Assembly: GCA_914767715.1 (NCBI GenBank)
Contig: OU612066.1
Span: forward strand, 15,381,001-15,445,000
Direction of reading: 5' to 3'
Origin: Membranipora membranacea
Lineage: Eukaryota > Bryozoa > Gymnolaemata > Cheilostomatida > Membraniporidae
DNA length: 64,000 bases
The position numbers were made by a program, and so were the translations under genes. Positions 48,199 to 61,903 of this stretch are shown here, piece by piece. The notes under the pieces are model-generated. The model searched no databases, had not been told where the DNA came from, and was given only the letters and a program-made list of their open reading frames with translations. Position 1 is the first letter of the stretch. Every line of letters starts with the position of its first letter.

Positions 48199-51100
48199 GT
48201 AAGTTAATCTTTTCATTTGAAATTAGGAAACATATACAGTCTTAGTCATATATAACCACAAGGTGAGGTCAAACTGTACATGATTTAGAGGTCAATGAAT
48301 GTATTTATTGCTAGTTGCGTGGAGTGTTTACAACAAGGTGTAGGTCAACGAATGGAAGTTTTTCACATACTTGGAACAGTTATCATAATAGTCCATGTGT
48401 TTACAGCATCATTTGAGTGATATTGGTTGATATCATTTTGATATAGCTCTTTTAGCAATTTATATAGTTTAATATGAGTCAGGAGGAGGATTATTAATGA
48501 TAACCTGGTCAAATTTTACTTCTTTGTACTCATAAACTCATCATACAAAGTTCTATATCTTCTCTGCATGAGTAATAGTTGGCCAACACAGGGTGTAATC
48601 AGGAAGTAAGTTTTTATTGTCAAGGCGAGGCAAAAGGTAGTTGAGATCATCACTGGCAGACAAAATAATTATGTCTCTGGATATTTCAACTTGACCCTTG
48701 CTTTGCTCTTTAGCCTAGCATCTTGAATATGGCACTGTCTGCAACAACATGCTATTTCATTAAGGTGATCAGCCATACTGCCGATAATAACATTACAATA
48801 TCATTAATGTCTATATCAACTAGTACTTACTTTGCATAAAATTTGGGTAAACAGGCTATAAAATGGGTTATCAGAGTTTACGATATATTACGTTAAAAAT
48901 AGATCAACCAGGTGTTATACATGCAGGGATATATAACAAAAGATATTATCTTGAGATCTACCCTCCCACCGCCCTGATCAAACCTGTTACCCTCATCTCA
49001 TATTATGAACCTTTATTGTTTTTATGTAAAAAATATAGCTGCGCACTAGTTACCTTGTATTTGGCCCCAATCAGTTTTCTGTTATTTGAGAAAAGTTCTG
49101 GCTGACTTTGATGTGTCAGATGTTTCAAACTCACAGGGTTGGGTTTGGGTCTTTTCACCGTGGGAAAAAGAATGCTGAGTAATAAAAATAAGGCTTCCAT
49201 TATCGCTCAGTCTGATGGGCGAGACTTTAGGTCCTACACTGTTTCACAATTCCTCTGGATTTATCTTTTTCTGGGGTCTATCTAGTCCAACCTTTATCAC
49301 TAAAGGTTCAGTAGGTGCGTTGAGTATGTAGGGTTAGGTTAAAAATAGATCTCTAAAACAATTCAATAAATTCCCACACAAATCTGCAGACAAAATCAAA
49401 TCAGTATTCCTGAATTGATTCGAAGAATCTTGTACATATCTTTGGCTGACCTTGGATTGTGTGCTGCAGGCCTTGAATGATACTTAAACCTCTGAGCATT
49501 AAGTATTGTTGTATGAATCGGTTCCGGCACTTCCTCTGTTGTATCAATTATTGTTATCGCATTGATGGGAATACGGGCAGTCAACAACTCCATTCTGATG
49601 ATCTGTACGCGGAAGAACGAGATGGTTTTGTAGTCGCCTCCCTTAGGTTTTAGAGATGTTGACTTGTCCTTCGGTGCAGAAATCTCTTTTGTTCCCAATC
49701 AAATAACTCATCTCCCTGTAGGTTGGACCCAGGTTGGACAGGAAACGAAATCTGTGAAATCTGGTATCTTTATTTTTCTTGAGGAAATGACTATATATTC
49801 GTGTTTCTGACAAACCTCATTTTGCTGTGTACAAGATTTCTCAATGAGTTTTTTAGGGATTTCCCACTATTCTCTGTTTGATTGGAATGGCCATTGGTGA
49901 GGTTGGAAAGGCATATATTATGTATTTCTATGCAGCTGTAGGCAGAAAATATTATTGATATTCAGCATGGTTTTGGGCGCAATGACATTTAATTACTCAA
50001 AGGTGGATTGGGCGGATAAAATAACAAAATAGTAGGCGCGGTACCTTCACATTTAGATATGTTTTAATGTAACGTAACCAATCTTTGATCAATAACATTA
50101 TTGTGTTCCTAAATATATACTATATAGTACTGGGTCTCATTGTAAGGCAGTTAATCAAATTTTCTCCACCTGCAAAAAATTGGCTACCATTCGTGTTGAG
50201 TTACATGCTACGATCTCCCAGCCCATCAGGTTTATGTATGACCAATAAGTTACCCCTCCCTAGGGCATCTCGTTGGTCAATCCAAGCTATCAGAATTGGT
50301 ATAATAATAATAATGCTGTTTAAGGGTTCAAGTGTTATTGTGTTGACCGATATTTTAGACTCATTATGCTTGTACGATACAAGCTAGGGTGTCAACATCT
50401 CACACTGTTTTTCCACTTCTGCCTCCTACGCTATGATCCATTAAAGTCAACAGCATAAAATCAAGTGGCTGCCGTACTTGACAGGAAGTCACTTTTCTGA
50501 CAGCATCGAGAACTATCAATTATTTCAGGCCTGACACATTTTGCTTTGCTTAATTATATTAGGCCAGGACACGGTCAGAGTCATATAATTTACAACAGTG
50601 TAGTTGCGTCGAGTGCAATGAGCTCTCTTGTCCTCCCACAGGGGAGTTCACTGGTCTCGGCGTGAACCAGCACTGGATGCCACTGTCTTAAATAATGGTG
50701 GAATTTGGTCTTTGGTTTGTCTTGTACGTTGGTCTTGTACGTTGGTCATGTACGTTCGTGTTTGTATGAATTTGATGATATAGCTACAGAAAGATGTACG
50801 CCAACACAGAAAGACGCACACCATCACGCTTCAATTAGCCTGATAGTAAGCCAAGCTAATGCAGAAAACCTGAGTTATATACCTGGTCTCAACATACGAC
50901 ATGCTAGAATCAATTTTATGATCAATATTTATAGTATTATAAATTCAAATTATTCTCGTTATATACCTAATACTTTAATGTTAGAGCTAGTGTGAGATTT
51001 CATGAATATTGTATGGGTATCCACTTGAACATTAAACAAACTGGCAAGCAGCAAGTGAAACCTATCTCTATGCTTAGTACAAAGCTCGCTGTCACAATTG

Positions 51101-54100
51101 ATTTATTCTTGCAAGTCAGCGTTCCTGCAGACGAGAAAACCTGGGACAGATATACAAAATAAGAGAGCTCCATGTGAAAACGTCTCTAGATTCGGTGGGT
51201 AGTTTTGTCCTCGTTTGCACGCAAACATTTTATGCACAATTTGAATCCTAAGCTCAACCTGTTGTTGCTGACATGGTGATTTTCTATCACGGTATCGAAT
51301 CTGCAGTAAGTAATCTGCAGAAAGTTAGGTTCACTCCTGTCGCTCTCAGTTATCGGTAGCGCTGCTTTAGGTTGATGGATCCTTAGCTAAATTTTGACCA
51401 GTCAGGTTGCGTTTGTTGTGTAAGGTGAAATCAAGGTGAGGGTCTAGAGAAGTTGGCTTGTTCTTGTCTTGCATGGTGTCCAGCATCACTTTGAAAATCG
51501 ATCGATATTGGTTGCAGGGAAACGCTCCATTCTCAAGATATTGTTCACATGGCTATTGTGATCGGGAATTGGAAGTATTATATACCACCTTCATTCTCTC
51601 ACCATGACTCTTAGTGTGTTATAGGCATACAGTCTTGCTTCCAGGAGTTGGTTCAGTAGCATAGCTGGTTTGCAACTTTTGGAATGAAGGGAAGAAAGGA
51701 AGTTTTTCTGTTCACTGGACCCTGCTGGATTTAGAGTTGTCATCTCACAAATTTATACATTTCAAACTTCTGACAGTCTGCTAGTTTGAGCCCCCAAGAC
51801 TCTTGCCCCCCATTCGACGCCCCCCCTGTCCTGTTGTAGCTTGTGAGCTTAGATGTTACCATCAGGAAGTTGTCTTTGGCAATGATCCACAAGCTCTAAA
51901 GTTATTGAGATGGATTGACATAGGACATATTTTTAAACATGCTGGTAATCCGCAAAAGCGGTTCAATGCCTTCCCTAATAGCAAACCATTTGACTTTAAA
52001 TGGTAACTTTAGAGAATTTTGTAAGAGGATATATTGGAAGACATATGTTAACTACCCACCACTTACATAATTATATCTAGATCACGACCTTTGCGTCAAA
52101 CTCATGTACCATCATAAAACGGGAGTCTTACTTAGTTAAGTTAAAGTGAGGAAAGATCTCATTATTAAGTTTGCAACTCAATCATGCAGTCTAGATCTGT
52201 TGAGACATGCATGCTATCACCAAACCGTTACGCTGACAAAATTGGAAAAACCAGGATGAGACACCTTAGCGATAGTAAGTTAAACATTCAAACAAAATAG
52301 ATCAGGGTGGGTGGGACACCCGCCCTATACAAGGGTTAAGTTTGGATAGGCGACCTGAATAGGCAACCTGAAAAAAAGATAAAAATTGATACAGCATCCA
52401 GGATGAAGGCCAACTGTGAAAACCTCGAGGGACATAAACTATCCTTTTGAACTGAGCAACACCATCTATAGTGTCATTGCGATGTCGAGGCAATCATCAT
52501 TTTTACGTTGCAGAATCATTGATAGCAACGAGAATTCTCTAAGGATCATTATTCTATTGAAAGTGCTGCCAGGTATAGAATCAATCACTTGTTGGTGTTG
52601 TCACTAACTAAACATATATCTTGTATGGCTTGATGACAGTCTATCTAATTCAGGGTGTCATATTGTTTAGTTCAGTCAACAGAGACGCTATCGCTATGGA
52701 TATTTCTGCTTCGCTGGATCTGGCGATAATAAGCTGCAGACAGTCCAGGCGTATACACAAATACAGTCAGTAAAATCTATTTTAGATTTTCCGCTTAGTG
52801 CTGATTCATATTGTTTTTTCCGTTACTATGGATGCTGAGTTCACGATCCAGCTGCCTGTATTACCTGTGCTGCCGTTGGTTTAATTGAGCTGTCGCTAGT
52901 GCAAGCGCATAAATGGCGAGATTTGTTCGCATTCGTGAGTCTGGTTTTTCTATTTTCAGTTGGCCGAAATCTGGTTATTGACTATGAGTTGAGCATGAGT
53001 TGAGTTTCCTTGAATCCCTTTGATGTATCTTCAATTAATTCTTACTTCATAATTCCTGCAGTTGTTGAGCTTTTTATTTACAGATAACATAGTGGTTGAA
53101 AAGTAACTTGTTGAGCATTTTGACGAATATTGTTCAAAATTTATGCTGTTTTAGATTTGTCCTACACTCATATTAATTTATAACCAGTATGTTGCAAGCA
53201 TTTGGTAACTAGTCAGTGTGACGCTCAAGGATATTCGCACTGAAAACTATTTTCTGGGTCAACAAAATTTTTGTTGTCAAATTGACAGCTTATGATCGTG
53301 AACATTATGCTGGTTGCTGATATAAGGTTATGAGGCTCGCTAGAGATGAAGTTGGCAGCGATATCATTTTAGCTTCTCTTTACATTGGTTTAATGCCCTG
53401 TTTTAATGCTCTGACCTGTAACATTAAGAAGGTAATAATGCTTTGTTGTTGACTCAAACTTAGGTAAATTTGCATTGTCTGGAGGGGGTCTTTTACGCTT
53501 TTTTTAGTCCTTGTTGATAAGGCTACTTCTGACGTCAAAGCTCAAGGGCTTTCCTGCATCTTATAATTTTCATAAGGCTTCATTTGTAGAACCCATAATA
53601 ACATTCATTATTCCTTTATAGCATAATTTCCTAGCCATATAATTCACTGGCATAATCAAGGGTTAGCTGCCCCTGATTATTATAGCTATGTGGCAGGTGC
53701 TTTCTGATTGGTCAGCTGGTATTAAAAACATTAGTGATTACAAGACTATTACATTATGACTCACTTTGCAACAGACTATATAAGCCTTGAGCAGTAGAGA
53801 TTTAAACCATTAGCTTGAAGCCATTGCACAGCCTACACTTTTATTACTGTAAGGCATTTTCTTGTGATCGAAAAAAAAACTTACTCTGTAAATCGGAGTA
53901 TTAATCCTACGTCTTGATAATGATCGATCAACGTAGCTACCCTGTGGATCCATACTTGTTGTTTTACAAATTAGAGATGGCAGTGCTGGGTATGTATTAA
54001 TTAGCATCACATTTAAGAGTCAGTAGATTTTATACGCTGCATTGGCAACTTGATAAAATTAATTAACCGATTACAAGAGGGAGACTAATGAAATTTCTCC

Positions 54101-54515
54101 CGAGTTGTAAGATTCTCATCCAAGTTATCTGAGTGTTGAGCGTCAGGCAACAATAAGGTTATGTAATGTGTAATAAATAATAAATGGTTTAGCAAGGATT
54201 TATTAAATTAATTATTATTATAGATGCCTGTCTTAAACCATAATAAGAGTATAATTAACAATACTGCCACCCTAGGATTGTATCCTCGTAGTGTTTGGCT
54301 TTTTATTTCTGGAAGTGAGGTGGCATCTTCATTATGACGCCGCTTCGTTCGCCGAGAGGCATTTAGATTTTTACAGCTGCGCTTTTGTGTGTTTATTTTT
54401 CCTCATCATTGCTCGATTATCACTAAAGGTAGTAAAACTTGTTTAGCATATTGGATACACACTGATCACACTCTGAAGCTAATTTATTAATATTCACTCC
54501 TGCTGTCGATTGTAG
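48199..54515. other. Long first intron or upstream region of the RGK-type gene
   Basis: There are no supported exons in this 6.3 kb. A 13-bp tandem motif (CTTGTACGTTGGT, about three copies) lies at 50716-50756. Longest open frames (for example 49396-49698 minus) have no family signature. The 3' splice site TGTCGATTGTAG at 54515 closes it. Confidence 0.45.
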
Positions 54516-54538
54516 ACTCGCTGCTCGATAAAGCGAAT

Positions 54539-56892
54539 ATGACGGATGATTTTGAGTACTTCTCGCTAATTGGCCGAGGAGGCAGCTGCACACCTCACAA
54601 TCGTACTCCCGAGCGTGAAACTGCTCATCACTCTCCATCCCAACACCGCCGAGTAATGTCCAGCAAGCTCAAGCACAGCAAAGAAGCCGTACACCGAGTA
54701 CGATCCGACACAAGCGACACAGATCAGGCAGGTGCTATCAGACCCAGAACCAACAGCATGCCATCATCAAAGAACCAACTGCTCAGAGTTAGAAACTTCC
54801 AGACAAGCGGCAAGAGATTGGAGAACCGAGGTGACACAGTTAAGAGTTCCTCGCACTGCAGTTTGGCGTCTGGCAGCAGTGGAAGCAGCGAGCATCACTC
54901 AGACACAGAGCTGGACGCTGCCGCAGAGGCAGCATCCTCCAGTACTCACAGAATCCTTCTGATGGGTGCCGAAGGAGTCGGTAAAACCGCGCTGACACAG
55001 CAGTTCCTTACTTCAGACGATATCTCAGTGGATGATTATTTAGGTGAGTTCAAATCACATCACAATGTTTTAGATTTTATTTTCTTGGGTGAACCCAATG
55101 GTATTTCTTAAGATGTTTTTGATGGGCTATTAGACTTGACTGTATGACGATCAAGGATGTTGGTCAACACGCATTTTTGCTGATCATGTTCTTATGCAAG
55201 ACCATAATCTGCATGTTTGAAAGGTTAATCTACGGTTACAATAACATTGTACTGTTTTATTGCCCATCTAGTATTGGCAACTTACCAAAAAATAGCGTAG
55301 GGATTATTGGGTGACCATCAAGGCACAAACTTCAGACACCTATAATCATACAGGTGTTAGCCTCAGCTGACCTGTTCGATTATAATTTTTTACGCCTCCA
55401 TTTTGGTCAACAATCTTTAAAAAAAACTAGAAACAAGTTCAACTCCAAAAAATCAAATCATGATCCTAATTAAAATGTGAAATACGTCTTAAAATGGCTT
55501 GGTCAGTCAAAAAAATCTATAATTTATTGCGTTTTATACTGCTGAGTTAGACAAGCGAGGAAATTAAAGGCCCAAGGGAGCATTAATGATGTCAGAGTAT
55601 TAACAAACTCCATGTTGTAGGAGTATTACAATACTGATTAGCTGCTGCTTATTAAATGCAAAATACCGGCTATAAATCAAAGGCATGGCAGCCTCAGCTG
55701 CTTATGAGTATATACAAGGGCGCGGGTTCAATGCTTGCTTTTTCATGGCGACTTGTCTGCAATGATGATGCGTATGTTAATTTTTTTTCTTGTATGTTTT
55801 TATAGATGATGGCCAAGAGAAATATTGTACTGTGCAAGTCGATGGCGAAGAGTCGTTCCTCATATTTATGGATTCGGTAAGCATCATCAATTACCTATCA
55901 TTGTGTACAAATAATACTGACGCGATTGGTTTGCTGACCTTAAATGGTACATTGAGGGTGGTAGGTAAACATGGAATTTGTTTGCTGCGATCAATCTTAT
56001 AGCAAGATTTTAATAGACATGCTTGCTCATTTGACTTCACCAGTCATCGTTCCTGCTGCCATTTTTACACCATCTTATCATAACAATATTCTCTTTTTAC
56101 AGGACTTTGATAAAAACAACTATGATCCAAGCTCAGCCAATGCGTACATAGTATGCTACTCATGCACAGACAAAGACTCTTTCGTTGAGGCACAGGCCCT
56201 ACTGAAAAACCTCAGACATTTCGAGAAATCTAAAGCTATCATCCTCTGCGGGAACAAAAGTGATTTGGCAAGAAAGCGTCAAGTTTCAACCGAAGGTAAG
56301 CTCAGAGAACAATGCGTGCTGCCGTGCTGCCGCATCAAGCTTCACTTCCTGTCATTGATTACATGGGACCCTGATGGCGTGTTAATAATTGGCTAATTAT
56401 TTAAAGTTTGAAGCGCTGTCAGCAACGCTGCTGTTTCAATTAGGCCCTACGCTCTCTGTCTAGTAGCTGTATTTTTACTGCTAATATCGGATTGAATGAA
56501 ACTATATCTATGGCTCAATGACCCTTCAATGTGTAAACTCAATTTTCCCACTGCATCATGACATCATTGAGATCCAAATTAGGTCTACCCAATATTTTTA
56601 AGTGAATTTGTATGCTAAATGTACTCTTTTATCAATTGTAGAAGGCAAACAGCTAGCCAGCGAATTCGGTGCCAAATTTACGGAGACCTCAACCATGCTC
56701 AATCACAAAGTTGATAATTTGTTAGTTGGGATCTTAGGCCAAATAAAGGAACAGTCGAGGCAAACAGCCAAGCTTCAGCACAAGAAATCTAACAAATCAA
56801 GCGGCGGTGGATTCCGCAAATCAGTTAAAGGACTCGTCGGCAAATTCGTACACAGGGGATCTGGAAAGAAGGGTGAATCCAGTTCACCATAA
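54539..56892 (+). CDS. RGK-family (Rad/Gem/Rem-like) small GTPase
   Basis: RGK proteins are Ras-related GTPases that bind Ca2+-channel beta subunits and reduce channel activity at the plasma membrane. Exons: 54516-55043 (ATG at 54539), 55806-55876, 56103-56295, 56642-56892, with all phases consistent. The product is 339 aa, or 358 aa with the exon at 48165. A long basic, Ser-rich N-terminal region (about 1-135) contains RTNSMP (70-75), a 14-3-3 type motif as found in RGK proteins. The P-loop is GAEGVGKT (143-150), G4 is NKSD (243-246) and G5 is ETS (271-273). The G3 position reads MDSDFD rather than DxxG, fitting the RGK hallmark of a divergent G3. The tail is basic with no CAAX box, also RGK-like, but the family's usual C-terminal CxDLSVL-like motif is absent. 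AATAAA at 57344-57349. Confidence 0.85.
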
Positions 56893-57739
56893 TTGTTTAT
56901 TTTGGTTAACAATAATATTACGCCCACGGCATCATCAAAGTATTAAACTCACTCAGTTCCATGTTTTTTTTTGTACAGATTGACCCTCTACCCACTATCG
57001 ATTCATCACGCTAACATATAATGTAACATTTTTCTGAGCACGAGAGCAATGCAAGGAATTTTTCAGACACAAGTACTTTTAGCCTTTGTGTAAAGGCGCA
57101 CTAATGTGCATATAAGCGATGTTTGCCATGCTGCTGCCTGCCAATGAGGAAAAGTATGCATCCAAATGGCACTGGCATCAGGGGATAAGGTCAGGCAAGT
57201 GCTCTAAGCATAACTTGACTGGCAGATTGAACATTATTCTCATGTATTTAAAATTTTATTACAACTGGTGGTAGATACAATTATACAGTTATTTATTCAT
57301 TGTGCTTTATTTATTACTGGATATTTTTCACTCTTGGTTTTAAAATAAATCTTGTCATCAGAATTAATAATAATAAGCTCTAGTTATATCTAAGTGAGAT
57401 ATTTTTGATACCTCTTTAACATGATGGGCTGCCTTAGACGGAAGTTAGATGACACTGCATGACCAAGTCTAATCACTCGCATTTGTTTGGAGCAAAACGG
57501 ATTTCAGCTATTATTGAAACAGCAATTCCATAAATAAAACTAAATGAATGCCGTAGCCGATAATTTCCAACTGCGCATACAATTGAATTTATTAATACCC
57601 ATTTCCATTATCACCGTTAAAAACAGGCTACTGGCAGCAATCAGCGACATCTAGTCACAAATACACATATCAGTGATGCCCAGTATAAAGCAGGAATGAG
57701 TATTTGTCAGTAACTTATTGTAGTGAGCTTATTTAGCGT

Positions 57740-57780
57740 TATCACAGAGTAAGGATATATATCTTTACTCTCTGGTGCTA
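57740..57780. repeat. Short palindrome, TCACAGAGTAAGGATA family, copy 2
   Basis: TATCACAGAGTAAGGATAT is followed by ATCTTTACTCTCTGGTG, an imperfect inverse complement of the left arm. About 40 bp in all, with no further context. Confidence 0.65.
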
Positions 57781-58052
57781 TGTTGTGCTTTGCGGGTAAA
57801 ATTGCAAGCAACAAGGTTAAATTTGCTGATGCTAGCAGCAGCAAGCAATGCATTACTCAATCTTAGTTAATAGCGTCTCAACTTAGTCTCTGATGTAACA
57901 ATGCGTCATTTTCCACCAACTTCCATCAGCTATAGCAATGACCGCATTTAATGTGAGAATAGGAATTTGATGTCGAATGAAAAAGGCGGATCCAAAGTTC
58001 ATTTCAAAAGTCTTTGCTATCTTGGGTGATCATTAATGCCAGGCTATACCAA

Positions 58053-58088
58053 TATCACAGAGAAAGGATATATCCTTACTTTCTGTGA
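58053..58088. repeat. Short palindrome, TCACAGAGTAAGGATA family, copy 3
   Basis: TCACAGAGAAAGGATA and TATCCTTACTTTCTGTGA are inverse complements with minor mismatches. It lies 0.3 kb from copy 2. Confidence 0.7.
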
Positions 58089-60253
58089 CCGTATTATATT
58101 TTAATGCCTAATGTATCAGAATATGACCAGGTTAGGGATTTCCCCAACTGTTTTATGCAGAAATACTTTGAGCGGACAGAACCTTGGCTAAATGTGACTC
58201 AAAATTGAGCTAAAAAGTGCACGTAATTTGGTCGCTAATTATAGCACTGCTATGAACACAAGCCTAGTTGATTGCTGACAGTAACAAGTTTATTGTCTGG
58301 CTATGCTGCCCTTTTAAAAGCTATATATGCACATCTACTTCAAATTTCTTCCTGGTCCCATTTTGAAGGATGAACTATGCCTTTGTTTTGTTTTACAAAC
58401 CCACAGAAGAATGCAAGCCTGCTTCCTTGTCCAACATGAAAGCTAACAAGCAACAATACCCAGTAGCTGTAGGATATAACTTGAAGAATGAAAGAAACGG
58501 ATATATGTACTAGGGATGGTAGGATGTCCCCTCCCCTCCCCTCCCACCAGAGAGAATGGAATGCTCCCTACTCCCACCCTCCCTAAATGTACTAACATAA
58601 CAGCCTGGAGGAGGCCAGTCGGATGGGTGTAAGAGTTTGAAGGGCTAAAACTTCAAGACACCCAAGACGCGAAGCTTCGAAGGAGCGGAAGTGTGAGTAA
58701 TAAAGCTAATATAAATTTTTTTGTGACTTTATTTGCTGACCAGCTAAACATTCCAGAGACTAGAAATATAAGCGTAAATCTAGTATAAAATATATCTGTG
58801 TATCAATATTGCAGTCAGCCCCGGCAGCGGTGGAACAAATAAAAAAAGGTGGTTACTTGTTAATCTTAAATGTTAATCTTTACAGTACACCCATACTACA
58901 ATTAGTAAGAGAATAAACCATCATTGTTCATTGTAGATTACGGCCTCTGCCATTTGACGTCAGACAGCAAGAAAGTAATCTTAGTAAAGATATTTAATAC
59001 TCCCCGTAACATAGTAACATATACAAACAGTACCACTACGATCGAGAGTCTGCACACATATACAGGTGTACCACTACCTGCCTAGAGTGGCAACAATACG
59101 CACCAAACATAATAAGTTTAAAATTTATGATGACCAAACAAAATTATTGCCTTTAAAACGTTAAGACAATAAGATGATTATTTACCTTGCTTTCAATAAT
59201 ATGAATAATTTAGCATCAACTGAGGAAAATGACGTACAATATCTGCTGTCATATTGCTATATTGCTGCCAGATTCTGTCAGAAGTAGGACGAGAAGGGCA
59301 ATAAGGAGGACCTATCCGTGGGTATGGTATATGGATACGTTTGAATAAAATATTAACAATGGATTGTGACGATCCATGTGAAAAACATGAGACGCTGACG
59401 TCAAACTATAAGTTTGCACAGTAGAGTAGCAATTACTTTGGCTTGAATATAATTATTGTAATAACTGGCTGGTGATAATATAAAGGGAAAAAACTTTAAA
59501 ATATTTTCTAAAACATATTTCCTACCAGTCATTGTACATCTTGAGATTTATACCAAACTCCAATAAAGAAGATCTCATCCAATTTAAATTAGAAAGTATC
59601 AAAAAAAAAGCTTCGGAGAATCACCATATAGGTTAAATTTGTGTTTGATCGGACAGAAATAGAATAAAACATAATATAGAACACTGAAGAGGGTCACAAA
59701 TTAGCTGACAATTTAATCAGCATCAATTCATACTTGCTAACAGAATCGGCAGCTTGGTAATTATGTGTCATCAATAGGATTACTGCAGCTTGAATCGGTC
59801 ATTGCTAAAAATTCATTCTCACGTTCTGTCATCAGTCAGCTTATTTTCACCAGCCTGTCAAGAATAAAATTATGAATCACAAATTAAGAGAAAGTATTCA
59901 TTATAAGTTAAATATAGATCTGAGAGACTAATTTGAATCTTCTCAGTTACTATATTTGTATCGGAAATATGGATTCATAAGAATAATATCATAGTGTACA
60001 GCGTGATATTTATCTAGCGATGTGCCCTTAATTGACTGACATGGATTTCAAATGGTCTGGTATTTAAATCTGGCGTCCCTGTGTGGGCGTTAAAATTCAA
60101 TCAATGAATTAAATCAAAATATGAGTTGATTTTCTTCGAGTTAGGAAATCTTGTTGTTGGCAATCAATGACGGCCTTTATACACATTGAAAACTGATGAC
60201 CTCTTACAATCTGTCAACGCATGTGTCGCTCACGAGCAAGGCCAGGATTATAA

Positions 60254-60287
60254 TATCACAGAGTAAGGATATCCTTACTCTGTGATA
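60254..60287. repeat. Perfect 34-bp palindrome, TCACAGAGTAAGGATA family, copy 4
   Basis: TATCACAGAGTAAGGAT is followed immediately by its exact inverse complement, so the centre has no spacer. A half copy (CACAGAGTAAGGATA) lies at 60431-60445. This is the best-preserved member and defines the family. Confidence 0.85.
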
Positions 60288-61710
60288 ATATGCAGACTGA
60301 CCCATACACAGTTGTTGTTTTTATCAGTGAACAACCGGGCCTTTGATTTCAATTCGCCATTTTGGAAATAAATATTCTATTTGCCGAGAGATCCTGGAAA
60401 CCTCCAGTTAAGAGATTTATAACATGCGTTCACAGAGTAAGGATAGTTATATGTCATGTAAAATAATTGTTACCTATTATCCCAAAATGTAGCTTTTTGG
60501 GATCCTGTGTAGGATCAGATAATTCCAGGTCAAAGTCACATTGTGCCCTAGCATAATTTATTTTAGTATGTTTTTTAAATTAATTGCCATGTATTGATGT
60601 CAATTTATAATGATGTCTTGTTGGTTGGTCATATGTTGTGGCTAACAACAGACTGAACTTGGATGTTGTGAAGCATAGCCATATGTATCTGATTTTTTTA
60701 ATAAATTGTTTGAGAGTAGGAATGGTGGGGACTAGCAACCCCCAAAACAAAATAAATTGCCTCGTGACAAGGCTAGGTGGGGACAGCATGAAGCTTTAGG
60801 TTTTGTAGTAGAAATGTGCATCAATAGAGTATGCTTTTTTGCACATGTCTGAACCCAGGTTGTGTAAGATAGCATAAACTTCACTCTAAAAAAATAGTAA
60901 AGCTGAGAAAAAGTCTGGCTCTTTTAGCGTGAACCAAATTGTCAAGCGTCATTTATGTCAGTTTTTTTGATTTTCTTTCAGTTGTAGTTGGGAAAATATA
61001 CCATTTAGCTACTTTTAAAATTTAGTTACCAGCGTTGATAGCTGAAATAGTGAATGTTTCTGTTGATGACTGCTCGCTGGGTAAGGTTAGTGAAGAGGCC
61101 AAAACTGCACGTGTCAGATGTTCACTTAAATGCTACTGAACATGCTGTTGACAGCAGGGACCAAGCAACATTGCCTTATTAGCTGTGGAAAAGTTTCTCA
61201 AAGTCACAAACAAAGTCAGTGCGTGAGAGGCAAGTCAGTTTTTGTGTGATGCTTGGTAATGTTATTGATGATAGCCAGGATGGCCGTGTTCAGGTAAGAA
61301 TATTTTGTATTATAGGTGTGGGTGGTCGTGAATGTTGACCGTTGACCGCAGCAGGAATTTTTTGGTTAGATCATTGACCTCTAACCGCACGCCAAATAGA
61401 AAATAAGAGGGTCACACATCAAACGTAAATAGTCTTTACCTTACCTATAATATATGAAATTGCAGGTCAGAAACCGCATGAAACGGAACAAAATTTTGGT
61501 GCGAGTTTTATGTTGTTCTGAAGCTGGTAATCTCACATGAGAAAAGCCTATCAAATCATGTCAAAGACTATCAAAGCATTGTTGCTTCCGTTACAGTGAC
61601 TATTTTCAGTCAAAACACGAAGAAGACTTTGAGCTGACAGAACTGGTGTTTGGCCAGCCAGCATGCTTAGAACAAACTTTCCATGTAATTTGAACAAACA
61701 CTACAACCAA

Positions 61711-61903
61711 GGGGGTCTTTTGAATAAATTGAGCGAGAGTTCCTGAGTAAAATTCCTGCAATAATTTGTGTCATTTAAACAAGCAAATTTGTTTCACAAA
61801 TAGCTGTAAGTGATTTTAGAACAGGACCCTGGTAGTTCTTGCTCATACCTTACAAGTAGAGGTCAGACAGTGATGCTGGCAGTTATTAATTGAAAGATCC
61901 TCC
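61711..61903. mobile_element. Diverged MITE-like element, GGGGTCTTTCAATTAG family, copy 3
   Basis: Its ends GGGGGTCTTTTGAATAAA and TTAATTGAAAGATCCTCC match the termini at 22525 and 28604 with several changes. The interior is shorter and mostly different, keeping only GAGCGAGAG-like motifs. Probably an old or internally deleted copy. Confidence 0.5.

Noticed and set aside
49396-49698. Minus-strand open frame of 100 codons
   Set aside because: No recognisable domain, no neighbouring exons in phase.
53006-53025. TTTCCTTGAATCCCTT identical to the start of SDR exon 5b
   Set aside because: The match stops after about 16 bases and the following sequence is not coding, so it is not a third exon copy; probably chance.
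58405-58512. Open segment after CACCCACAG-like acceptor that could be an alternative last exon of the RGK gene in matching phase
   Set aside because: Only about 34 codons, lies beyond the poly(A) signal at 57344, and would delete the G5 motif; chance is likely.
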